The notes beneath the pieces are model-generated. The model made no database searches and had not been told where the DNA came from. It worked only from the letters and a program-made list of their open reading frames with translations. From positions 1 to 21,267 of IMG/VR virus record IMGVR_UViG_3300025759_000853: 21,267 bases of DNA; one strand, given 5' to 3'. This DNA is from a virus. Below are positions 1 through 7,868 of the stretch, piece by piece. Position numbers and translations under genes: made by a program. Within the stretch, counting starts at the first letter, position 1; each line of letters opens with the position of its first letter.

Positions 1-261
1 AATTGATTCGGTGTATAGTATATCAATAGCTACCACGTCTTCTCTCCCTTTTGGAATACCGTTAATAACTATATTTTCTATATCATTAACCATAAACTCA
101 TTAAACCCCTTTTCGTACCTACTTTGGTAATCTGTTACTTCTTTAGATACAAATTGGACCTCCGAAAACGGGGCATAAGGAGAATATTCACCATCATCAT
201 ATTTCCATCTATAACTGATATAAGGGAATATTTCTTCAAAAGGTTTTATTTTTTCTGCCAT
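1..261 (-). CDS. Nozzle-like tail protein, C-terminal piece (partial, runs off the left edge)
   Basis: An open frame starts at ATG 261 and stays open through 87 codons to base 1, so the 3' end is missing. It starts 12 bases after the stop of the 1301-residue gene, behind an A-rich leader (TTAATTAATAAAAAAA). The protein starts MAEKIKPFEEIFPYISYRWK and continues with YDDGEYSPYAPFSEV and, near residue 78, VVAIDILYTES. An arrangement of F-P-x-x-S-Y-R-W-x-Y-x-D-G-E-Y-S-P-x-x-P-F-S-E is, as I recall it, a conserved block in the middle of the large stabilisation/nozzle protein (P22 gp10/T7 gp12-like beta-propeller) of many marine podovirus-like phages. There it follows the block that here sits at the start of the upstream gene. 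I infer that this gene supplies the remaining propeller strands. The coding call is strong; the functional call is from memory of the family. Confidence 0.6.
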   Translation of the reverse strand, partial: MAEKIKPFEEIFPYISYRWKYDDGEYSPYAPFSEVQFVSKEVTDYQSRYEKGFNEFMVNDIENIVINGIPKGREDVVAIDILYTESI

Positions 262-273
262 TTTTTTTATTAA

Positions 274-3200
274 TTAAACGCGGTTGTCAGGAAAGTTACT
301 ACCAAATTTTATCTTAATAACCCCTACGCTAAAATCTTCAATTATGGCCATAGTTGCTGCGCCCGAGCCGTATGTGGGATTTTCAATTGCCTTGGCAAAA
401 GCAGCTTTTTTGTATTCTGGAATAATCCAAAAACTATGATTATACACTCTAGACCAGCCTTTAAAATTTGAAGGAAACCTTATGGTATTACCATGCTTTA
501 TAACGTTATATGGCAACTTAAAGTTATTCGGCATAATTAGATATTTTAAGCGGCTAAAATAAGTATTTGCATTTATTTCTTCACCAATTTGAGCATAAAT
601 AAACCAATCGTTAGGATATGATATTTTAGCTTCTATATAAGGGGGGTTATAAGATCCAAAAAAAGCTACTTCTCTTTGCTCAGGGGTTAAAACACTAATG
701 CCGTTTTTAGTTACTTCTGCCACCGAATTATACCCATTTGCATAATAAATTGTATCTATGCTAGTGCTGAGAGCTTTTTGGCTTGGAATAACAAATTCTT
801 CTACTGTATTAGAATATTTAAATGTTCCATCGTCATACCTTATAAAACCAATTGCATAAAAAGTTTTTCCCGCATTTGTGGACGGAAAAGCATTAGATGG
901 CAATGGAATAGTATATGTAGCGGTTTTACCATCAGAAGAAAAATTTATTTCTCTTTCAGTAAGTTCTTTTGAGCTTGTAGTCCATCCTGATTGTCCTCCT
1001 GTACTATTAAATGCATTTAAAAAATCATTTACATTACTAGGCTTAGTTCCACCTTGTTTGTTTATGTAATAAGCGCCTACGCTTTCTATTTGTGGTATTC
1101 CAGCAACATTAGTTTCTTTATCCCAAACAATAGAACCAGAAATGCCATTATTAGTATCTGATCCGTAATTGGAACTATTATTACTTAATCCCATGTTGGT
1201 TAAAACAGGCGGTGTTAATTGAAAAGATTGTATCTCAGGTTCAACAACAGGAGCATTTTTAGCGTTATCTATTAGTTTATAGTCTGAAATAAATGTTTCG
1301 CCTGTTTCATTAACAACTACAAAAAATGAATAATAATAATCAATTGTATCTATAGGAGCTTTTTTCTGGCCAAAGAAAAAACTTTTTTCTCTAATAGACC
1401 TTTTTATACTGGTATCATTGTCTAAAAAAGTTAACCTATTTGTAGGGTCAGCCATAGTTGCAGCATTACCTGCTTGATTGCTAAAAGGGTAGGGAAACTC
1501 GCTTGCGGCTTTTAAATAATAACCTTTTGTTGTAACGCTATAATCTTTTGATCGTATTGTTAATTTACCTTCTAAATAAGCTCGGCTTCTATCAAAATAT
1601 TGCCGACCCGCTCTTTCTTTGCCAATTGCTTCAACTAATGGCGGTGGCGTTGCGGTAGTTATAACGGTGGCATCTTTAGGTGTAGTAAAAGAAAAAACAC
1701 TACCCCACTTTTTATCGTTTATTACTTTGTTTAAACTTTCAGAATTATTTACCGTTCTATCATTATTAGAATTAACTGTTTGTACAGGATTAGAAAATGC
1801 TGCGATATAATATGTTGTTTCAGCTGTTAATCCCGTAATGTCTGCCTCAAAATTTAAAAAATCATTAGCAGATTGATTAAGATGATTATTAGCTTCCGTT
1901 AATGTAATATCTGTAGCAGTGTGTTTTGTAGCAGAAGTAGCCCAAGTATCTAAGTCAGGGCTTCTACCATCATTTTTTATAGACGCTACTTGAGTATTTG
2001 AATTTGGAAAAGGTGGTGCAGTAGATATATAAAACCCAATATCGCTAAGATTCTTTCCATAATTATGTAACCGCCCTTTTAATGTAACGCTTTCATGGTC
2101 TAAATCTGTAAAAGATTCACTTTGAATATTTTTAGTAAAAACCCTTGGCCCGCCAATAATATTTGGGTTTACAGTAGTATTTTTATTTGATATATCGCTA
2201 AATCTATTTACTGGATTAGTATAATAGGTAACGCCATCAACAATAATGTACCCAACTGCCGACCAATTTTCGTTTTGAGGTTTGATACCTTCTTCTAATA
2301 AGTTATAATACTCAGAAAAATTTATATTTTCAATTTCAATTGGGCTTGTGTTTTCATATCTACCGACTTTAGTACTATCACCATTTGCTGAAAAAGTAAA
2401 ATCATTTTTAGAAACTTTTGTTGAAATTGAATTAGAGTTATTTATTATTTGATCTTTTGTTGTCCAAACACCATTTGAGGACTGCTTTATTTCATCAGAA
2501 GTTGACGGCCTAGATACTATTATTCCTATATCATCAATATTAAGCGTTTCATCAATACCCGTAACGTCTAAATCATAATCTAATAGTATTGTATCTTTTA
2601 TACCATTAGCGTCTGTTGAATTAGGTTTTAACCTCCAGTCTAAATTACTTATATAAAAATTAGGTTTTTCCGGAACTTTTGGTAATTCAAATTGTTTAAT
2701 ATCCGAAACAGTTTCTCCTACCGAATTAATTATATATGTAAAATAATAAACACTTTCTTCAGGTTTTAAATCAATATAGTCATTTACATTTAATTTAATA
2801 CCTCCGCCATTTTCAAAATCATATTCGCTAATAGGCACTTTATACGAAGACCCGTCTGTAGATTCGTTGCCAGTATAAGTTTTGTTTAAAATATCAAAAG
2901 CTTTAGATTCTTCTTTACTAAAATAAAAACCTATTTCTGTAGCTTCTTCTGACCCATTAATTACGCTAGATTTATTGCCTTCATAAAAACCTCGTAAAAA
3001 AGCATCTCCTGAAAAATTACTTTCAGTTACATTTAAAGTTTTTATAACTGGTTTTACAAAACCATTTGTTTTAAAAATATTTGGAGCAGTTGAAGACGTA
3101 GATAAACTGTCTCCATATGTAACTCCGTTCTTATTTTTAATATATGGTACCCAATAGTAATGTTTATTAGGTAAAGGATAGTCTTCAACAATTATTTCAT

Positions 3201-4179
3201 TATCAATAAATTCACCTGGAATAATAGATCCTTCATCTATTAACTCTTGCACCGTAGGCGCAGGCTCATTTGTATTTATTCTAGGTTGAGAAATATAAAT
3301 ACCAACTTCATCTGGTGGTATCCCGCCCGTATTTTTTACAATAGACTTCCATTGGAATTTTTCCGAGCCTGGTATTCTTACGGGGGCTATTGATTTAATT
3401 TCGCTTGCGACTGTCGTAGATGCATTGTTATCTAAAATTTCCACTTTAGCTATATCTCCGTATACTTTTTTATTTTGGCCTTTTAATTTGCTAAAAGGTA
3501 CAGCATAGAGATCTCCAGTAGTTAAATTTGCGTCATAGTGAGGAGACGTTGTGTCTGTTTTTACTATAGTATAGTTACCTTTAGTTACATTATTATCTGC
3601 TTCAACATCAATTGAAGAAACTTGATGGGAATCACCACTTTCTATCCCCTCTATTAATTCATCTACAGTCTCAGCAGTCGTTGACCATATAAAGCCTGAT
3701 TCCTCAACAATTCCATTGCCGTGCTTTGTTTCGCTAATTAATTCAATTCCGTCTAATGTATTTCCCTCTATTGAAAAATCTATAAGTCCTAAAGAAGGGT
3801 CTTCAGATTTATTATTATTTTCATCTATTATTTCAAAATCGGAATCATTTAGCGCTTCGTCTATAACTAAGTCGCCACCTCCAGTACCAAAATTTTCATT
3901 TAAAGTAATTGTTTCTGCTTTTTTACCTGATGCAGAAGGATGGTCCTTTATTACTGTTATATCTCTTTCTTCAAATACGCGATTATAAATATGAGTTGTG
4001 CCAGAAGAATGATCTACTGGAATGTCTTTAAATTCACCAGTAGTTGCTGTGCCTCTAAACTTTTCAATATTTATTTTTTTAGGCTCGTTTTCCCCGTCGG
4101 TATAAAATAACATGTTATCAACTATGTTGATTCCAGTAATTAATCTATTTGGACTAAAATTTAAAATTTTACTTGCCAT
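274..4179 (-). CDS. Giant nozzle-associated tail protein with tandem FN3-like domains
   Basis: A 1301-residue virion protein. Residues 1-80 (ILNFSPNRLITGINIVDN, then LFYTDGENEPKKINI, then DITVIK near 73-78) match, from memory, a conserved propeller block of marine-phage stabilisation/nozzle proteins. About seven divergent beta-sandwich-like units follow, at roughly 140-255, 260-366, 373-500, 505-663, 670-834, 845-972 and 980-1132. Several share a mid-domain G-[FYI]-x-[FYI]-S motif (GFIWS, GIYIS, GFYFS, GIIVS, GFYIS) and a late aromatic strand followed by N-x-x-G (FTYIINSVGE, VVVNETGE). Unit 5 ends in the FN3-like TTYYIAAFSNP and FSFTTP. Residues 1133-1301 are a separate C-terminal domain that I do not recognise. 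No signal peptide or membrane segment is evident. The gene starts 2 bases after the upstream stop and ends 12 before the next start. Likely role: part of the tail nozzle carrying surface-exposed Ig-like domains. The FN3 call is moderate and the nozzle call rests on the N-terminus. Confidence 0.58.
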   Translation of the reverse strand: MASKILNFSPNRLITGINIVDNMLFYTDGENEPKKINIEKFRGTATTGEFKDIPVDHSSGTTHIYNRVFEERDITVIKDHPSASGKKAETITLNENFGTGGGDLVIDEALNDSDFEIIDENNNKSEDPSLGLIDFSIEGNTLDGIELISETKHGNGIVEESGFIWSTTAETVDELIEGIESGDSHQVSSIDVEADNNVTKGNYTIVKTDTTSPHYDANLTTGDLYAVPFSKLKGQNKKVYGDIAKVEILDNNASTTVASEIKSIAPVRIPGSEKFQWKSIVKNTGGIPPDEVGIYISQPRINTNEPAPTVQELIDEGSIIPGEFIDNEIIVEDYPLPNKHYYWVPYIKNKNGVTYGDSLSTSSTAPNIFKTNGFVKPVIKTLNVTESNFSGDAFLRGFYEGNKSSVINGSEEATEIGFYFSKEESKAFDILNKTYTGNESTDGSSYKVPISEYDFENGGGIKLNVNDYIDLKPEESVYYFTYIINSVGETVSDIKQFELPKVPEKPNFYISNLDWRLKPNSTDANGIKDTILLDYDLDVTGIDETLNIDDIGIIVSRPSTSDEIKQSSNGVWTTKDQIINNSNSISTKVSKNDFTFSANGDSTKVGRYENTSPIEIENINFSEYYNLLEEGIKPQNENWSAVGYIIVDGVTYYTNPVNRFSDISNKNTTVNPNIIGGPRVFTKNIQSESFTDLDHESVTLKGRLHNYGKNLSDIGFYISTAPPFPNSNTQVASIKNDGRSPDLDTWATSATKHTATDITLTEANNHLNQSANDFLNFEADITGLTAETTYYIAAFSNPVQTVNSNNDRTVNNSESLNKVINDKKWGSVFSFTTPKDATVITTATPPPLVEAIGKERAGRQYFDRSRAYLEGKLTIRSKDYSVTTKGYYLKAASEFPYPFSNQAGNAATMADPTNRLTFLDNDTSIKRSIREKSFFFGQKKAPIDTIDYYYSFFVVVNETGETFISDYKLIDNAKNAPVVEPEIQSFQLTPPVLTNMGLSNNSSNYGSDTNNGISGSIVWDKETNVAGIPQIESVGAYYINKQGGTKPSNVNDFLNAFNSTGGQSGWTTSSKELTEREINFSSDGKTATYTIPLPSNAFPSTNAGKTFYAIGFIRYDDGTFKYSNTVEEFVIPSQKALSTSIDTIYYANGYNSVAEVTKNGISVLTPEQREVAFFGSYNPPYIEAKISYPNDWFIYAQIGEEINANTYFSRLKYLIMPNNFKLPYNVIKHGNTIRFPSNFKGWSRVYNHSFWIIPEYKKAAFAKAIENPTYGSGAATMAIIEDFSVGVIKIKFGSNFPDNRV

Positions 4180-4181
4180 AA

Positions 4182-4430
4182 TTATATTTCTGTATATTCT
4201 ACAACTACAAAGCCATCATTTTGCCTTATATTATTAATTTTTTCAAGGCTGTCTATACTTAATAAATCTTCTATATATAGTTCCGTTCCAACATTTATTA
4301 TGTCGCCTTCCGAAAAATTAATATTTAAATTATATTTATTTTTAATAGAATCTATTCTAATATTTGAGCTTGGTGTAAAAATAGTTTTTACATTTATTTC
4401 GCTATCTGGATATAAAGTTATATTTGCCAT
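4182..4430 (-). CDS. Small beta-rich protein between the nozzle pieces
   Basis: An 82-residue protein starting MANITLYPDSEINVKTIF and ending in a beta-like GFVVVEYTEI. Its ATG overlaps the stop of the 573-residue gene by one base (TAATG), and its own stop is 2 bases before the next start, so it is probably translated by termination-reinitiation. It alternates hydrophobic and polar residues as expected for beta strands, with GDIINVGTELYIEDLL in the middle. There is no membrane segment, signal peptide or cysteine. I do not recognise the family. Its place between two genes carrying nozzle blocks suggests a structural or assembly role in the same tail part, which is inference from position only. 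Confidence 0.6.
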   Translation of the reverse strand: MANITLYPDSEINVKTIFTPSSNIRIDSIKNKYNLNINFSEGDIINVGTELYIEDLLSIDSLEKINNIRQNDGFVVVEYTEI

Positions 4431-6151
4431 TATGGTGTATATGTTATATTTACAGTAGGCGTTGATCCAAGCAATTCTGGTGTGCCTACAAAAATTATCC
4501 CAGGCACTATTCCAAACATTGCTGTAGAACTATCTTCAACGTAATAATCAAAATCTACCCCTTCTGTTTTTCCAGTAACTGTTACTGTTAAATTTTCAGG
4601 ATTAAAAGAAGACTTAAAAGCTGTATCAGCTACAGCTGTCAATAACGTATTTGAATCATTTAAAGGTATTATAGCTTGGGCCGTTTCTCCCGCTGCCACT
4701 GGCCCTAAAATATATGATGCCAAAGGGTTGGGTGCCGTATTGTATTCATACTCCCCTGAATCTAATTTACCTACAAAAACTCCTGATAAATTTAAGTTGA
4801 GAGTTGATGTGTAATAAGTTCCAGACGGTGTTCCATTATTTATTCTAATAGTTTTTGCTGTTATTCCAGATATACTTGGCACCCCTATTTCATAACTAGT
4901 ATTAGCTGCAAAACCCGTTATATATACGTTAGCTCTTGCACCGATCGCCCCTTGAATGGCAGAGGCAAAAATTAACCCAGAAGGCGTTGAAGTAAAACTT
5001 GCAGAACTACTCAGGCTACTTACGTCTGTAGCATTTGCATATGCCCCATCAGAGGCTGGTGCAGAAATATTTAAATAACAGTCCCCACTGGTTTTGAAAA
5101 AACTACCGTAGCCCGTATTCCTGTGATCTGTCTCATCGGTTAAATTACCTGAAACTGTGTCTTCTATAACAGGCACAACAACATATTCAGTACCACTTAT
5201 TCTGTTAATAGGAGGTGGTGTATCTGTTGTAAAAGTTAAAACAGATCCATCTGTAGTCCCAACAGAATTTGTTGCAAAAGCCGCATAACTTATTAATTTA
5301 GATGACGGCAACGAGGTTATATCTGCTGTAAAATTATTTTTTATTGGCGTAACTGATGTTGAAAGATTTGTAATCCCCGCGCCACCAGTTTTTAATTCAT
5401 TAATTGTTAACGCAGTTCCGCCGGTATTGTAGCCATAATAAAATCCCTGTGCTGTAACTCCCACACTATTATTAGTTAATGAGCCCAATAATGTAGCAGT
5501 TGTTTCTGTTTTAGAAATAATATTTTTAGTTATAACCTCAGGTGCTAATTTACTTGGTTGGGATGCTGTAACAGTACCAATAAGCAATTCTCCTTGATTA
5601 GTATAAGGGTTAGGCGCTGTTAATCTTGCTGTTATTTGTCTTGATACAGCACTACCAGTTTCGTTGGCTGAAAAATCTTCAGTTATAGCCTCAACAGAAT
5701 TTGCACCTATTCTAGCTGTTAATGATATAGACCCATCTTGTGCTACAGATCCAGTAACCCCAGCATCTTCAAATGCTAAATTTATGGTTTCCACAACAGA
5801 AGCTTTTACACTATCTATTAATATAGTGTTTACTTCGTTAGCTTCAATATCATATTCAAAAATACCGTCGGCTTTATCACCTGTAACAAAATAATATATT
5901 TTTTTTTCCTCTGGATGCGGATAACTTCCAACAACAGTAGCGTTAGGATTTGTGGCAGAAGTTAAACCATATATACTTTGATTAGCAATTAATTCATTGC
6001 CTTTCAAATTTTCAATAGCGCCTACATTCCCATCTTCTGAAAAATCAACGCTAATATTTAAAGCATCTCTATATTCACCAGGAGGCAATATTTTTTCCTC
6101 AATATCTCTATTTATTTTAGCCTTAGTGAACGTTCTTTTACTTTCTGCCAT
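4430..6151 (-). CDS. Nozzle-like tail protein, N-terminal piece with an FN3-like domain
   Basis: A 573-residue virion protein. Residues 1-113 resemble the N-terminal blade of P22 gp10/T7 gp12-type nozzle (stabilisation) proteins of marine phages. The blocks are ILPPGEYRDALNISVDFSED (21-40), GAIENLKGNEL (44-54), and IYYFVTGDKADGIFEYD (85-101) before NTILIDS. In the homologs I recall, this strand leads directly into the LNFSPxxLITGIN block, which here starts the gene two further on. Instead, residues 115-200 form a beta-like region. Residues 203-309 form a Bacteroidetes-style FN3-like domain (PEVITKN, TETTATLLGSLTNNSVG, GFYYGYNT, FATNSVGTTDG, LTFTT). Residues 315-573 form a Ser/Thr/Gly-rich beta region that I do not recognise. 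The leader is A/T-only before ATG, six bases after the connector gene's stop. The protein is probably at the distal end of the short tail. The nozzle call is moderate; the FN3 call is firmer. Confidence 0.6.
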   Translation of the reverse strand: MAESKRTFTKAKINRDIEEKILPPGEYRDALNISVDFSEDGNVGAIENLKGNELIANQSIYGLTSATNPNATVVGSYPHPEEKKIYYFVTGDKADGIFEYDIEANEVNTILIDSVKASVVETINLAFEDAGVTGSVAQDGSISLTARIGANSVEAITEDFSANETGSAVSRQITARLTAPNPYTNQGELLIGTVTASQPSKLAPEVITKNIISKTETTATLLGSLTNNSVGVTAQGFYYGYNTGGTALTINELKTGGAGITNLSTSVTPIKNNFTADITSLPSSKLISYAAFATNSVGTTDGSVLTFTTDTPPPINRISGTEYVVVPVIEDTVSGNLTDETDHRNTGYGSFFKTSGDCYLNISAPASDGAYANATDVSSLSSSASFTSTPSGLIFASAIQGAIGARANVYITGFAANTSYEIGVPSISGITAKTIRINNGTPSGTYYTSTLNLNLSGVFVGKLDSGEYEYNTAPNPLASYILGPVAAGETAQAIIPLNDSNTLLTAVADTAFKSSFNPENLTVTVTGKTEGVDFDYYVEDSSTAMFGIVPGIIFVGTPELLGSTPTVNITYTP

Positions 6152-6157
6152 TTAATT

Positions 6158-7108
6158 TTAATGTTTAATCCATTTAGCTTTGCCTCTTAACACTTGAGCA
6201 AGCTCTTGCAAGTTATAATTACTTAGTCGTATTTTTGCATTTCGCATTTTAGCACTAGCTTCTTTTTTATACAAAGGAGCTAATTGAGCACTAGCGGGTC
6301 TAAGCTTTGATAAATTATAAAGCATATATGCGTATAGAGCATCTTCCGCTAGTTTAGGTACATATACATCAGATAAATCGCCATTGTCAGCAATGCCATC
6401 TGAAATATAATCTACAACAACTAAATCTTGTTGTCTGCTACCTAACGACCCATCAAAATAAATTAATCCATTTGGTTCGTCTAATATGTATGTAGCGCCA
6501 GCATTCATTTCTTCGGGAATACCGCCATATCTTTTATTAAAATACGAAAAATTATCATTATTATAGTTTGAATAATAATAATCTTGTGCTGATTGTGTTA
6601 TATTTGCTGGATTTGTTGAATCCTGGAATCTTTCAAGCATCGAAGCCTGATCAGCAACAACAAGCCCACCATCTTCATCAAAAGTATAATTGTACTCGTT
6701 ATCTTGCACAGGAGCAGTTGGATTGCCACTTTTTCGTTTTCTCAATAAAACATTTTTAACACCGTCTTCACCTACATGCGACACCTGTACTAAAGACACA
6801 TAATCTTGCGGCAACATCACTGTTAGCGCATCCCCGACTTCAACTTCAATACTCTTTTCACTATGCAATATATCATAACTAAACTCTTGCACCCCTCTTT
6901 GTGCCCAAAAGTCTACTTCATAACGAGGCACCTTAGCTAATGCTTTGTCTTCCCCTATGTACGCAACAATAAAGTTATTTATAACATCCTCTAAGCTTGT
7001 TCTTCTGTAATAACCCAATCCTTTAAAGTCAGCTGGAATATTTGCAGTGTCGCCTTGCTGGTCTGCATAGTAAGCTCTTTCGTTATATAGTTTTCTTGTT
7101 TCTGCCAT
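6158..7108 (-). CDS. Head-to-tail connector / neck protein
   Basis: A 316-residue soluble protein between the head genes and the nozzle-like genes. Its layout fits the adaptor family of short-tailed phages (T7 gp11/P22 gp4-like). There is an N-terminal helical part (about 36-80, SLEDVINNFIVAYIG and DFWAQRGVQEFSYDIL). A beta segment follows with the typical VMLPQDYVSLVQVS (about 97-110), then a central loop rich in Tyr and Asn (YYYSNYNNDNFSYFNKRYGG). A C-terminal helical part (about 244-316) is rich in Ala, Leu and Lys and holds AEDALYAYMLYNLSK and RNAKIRLSNYN. The helix / LPxDY strand / C-terminal helix order is the main evidence. Its ATG overlaps the stop of the upstream gene by one base (TAATG), suggesting coupled translation. 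By analogy it would form a ring under the portal. Assignment to a named family is from pattern memory. Confidence 0.55.
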   Translation of the reverse strand: MAETRKLYNERAYYADQQGDTANIPADFKGLGYYRRTSLEDVINNFIVAYIGEDKALAKVPRYEVDFWAQRGVQEFSYDILHSEKSIEVEVGDALTVMLPQDYVSLVQVSHVGEDGVKNVLLRKRKSGNPTAPVQDNEYNYTFDEDGGLVVADQASMLERFQDSTNPANITQSAQDYYYSNYNNDNFSYFNKRYGGIPEEMNAGATYILDEPNGLIYFDGSLGSRQQDLVVVDYISDGIADNGDLSDVYVPKLAEDALYAYMLYNLSKLRPASAQLAPLYKKEASAKMRNAKIRLSNYNLQELAQVLRGKAKWIKH

Positions 7109-7812
7109 TATCGTTCAGATTGAATTATTTGTTGTTCTTTAGCTGCTGCTGCCTGAGCTACATCTGCTGCCCTTATAATAACGCCCGCGTAGGCTAATAT
7201 TTTAATAACTAATTCAGGAAACTCAGAACTGTGAAGCTCAAAGTTTTGATAATCACTAGCGCCTGTATTTGCTATAATTTGCCCAGCTGTTGTACCTCCA
7301 ACCCATTTTGGTTCCGCAGGCTTCCTAATATAATTTATTAGTATTTCTGTTATACCTGTAGTTGGATATATTACAAGCCCCGATTCATGCCTTACATACA
7401 ACGGGTTTTTTACCGTTGGCTTCATTAAAGGTGATCGGTTTAAATATAGTATATTTTTATTTGTAGTTTCATCTACATATATACCACCTGTAGATACGCT
7501 GCTTAATCTATAAAAATTAGTAGGGTAAGCATAATAACTGCTTGTTGTGTTACCTTCCGCATTTGAAAAAGTGCTAGTAGCTATTGTTTCTTCGTTTTCA
7601 AATAAAGCAATTTTTTCTTCTGTATTTCTTCTAATATCAGAATACTCCGAATCATTTGACACTACATAATTTCTTAAAGAAAAATAACTTTCAAATATTT
7701 CACTTTGAGCTTGAAGGGCAAGTGTATTAAACTCCTGCGGCACAATATAACCTCTATTTTCTTTATTAAGGATATTTAAAACTGTTTTGTAAACATTATC
7801 TATACTTACCAT
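7108..7812 (-). CDS. Probable neck / head-completion structural protein
   Basis: A 234-residue soluble protein starting MVSIDNVYKTVLNILNKENR. Residues 1-60 look helical, with GYIVPQEFNTLALQAQSEIF, an arrangement I recall as conserved in marine phage virion proteins at this locus. The middle is beta-like and contains YAYPTNFYRLSSVS and a P-L-x-V-R-x-E-S-G-L-x-I-Y-P segment. The C-terminus is helical (SSEFPELVIKILAYAGVIIR, then an Ala/Gln-rich end). A central beta part enclosed by terminal helices again resembles portal-adjacent ring proteins. It starts 21 bases after a strong hairpin and its stop overlaps the next start (TAATG), so it is probably co-translated with the next connector-like protein. 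No enzymatic motif is seen. Structural role is inferred from position and layout; which ring it forms cannot be told. Confidence 0.5.
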   Translation of the reverse strand: MVSIDNVYKTVLNILNKENRGYIVPQEFNTLALQAQSEIFESYFSLRNYVVSNDSEYSDIRRNTEEKIALFENEETIATSTFSNAEGNTTSSYYAYPTNFYRLSSVSTGGIYVDETTNKNILYLNRSPLMKPTVKNPLYVRHESGLVIYPTTGITEILINYIRKPAEPKWVGGTTAGQIIANTGASDYQNFELHSSEFPELVIKILAYAGVIIRAADVAQAAAAKEQQIIQSER

Positions 7813-7833
7813 TATTTATGTTATTTATTAGAT

Positions 7834-7861
7834 GGTTATAGCTAAACGAATAGCTATAACC
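7834..7861 (-). promoter_or_regulatory. Perfect 10-bp intergenic hairpin
   Basis: In the 56-base gap between two genes, the arms GGTTATAGCT and AGCTATAACC form a perfect 10-bp inverted repeat around an 8-base loop. On the transcribed (minus) strand the stem ends 21 bases before the next ATG. It is followed by ATCTAATAAATAAC rather than a U-tract, so it is not a canonical intrinsic terminator. It could be an RNA-processing or mRNA-stability element, or a weak attenuator. Because it is a palindrome, a protein-binding site is also possible. The structure is seen directly; the function is inferred. Confidence 0.5.
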
Positions 7862-7868
7862 TAGTATT

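Noticed and set aside
1-6151. Frameshift or sequencing error as the cause of the nozzle split
   Set aside because: The pieces are separated by hundreds of residues of extra domains, and each has an ATG and a stop with ordinary spacing, which simple errors would not produce. It is kept only as the alternative to test.
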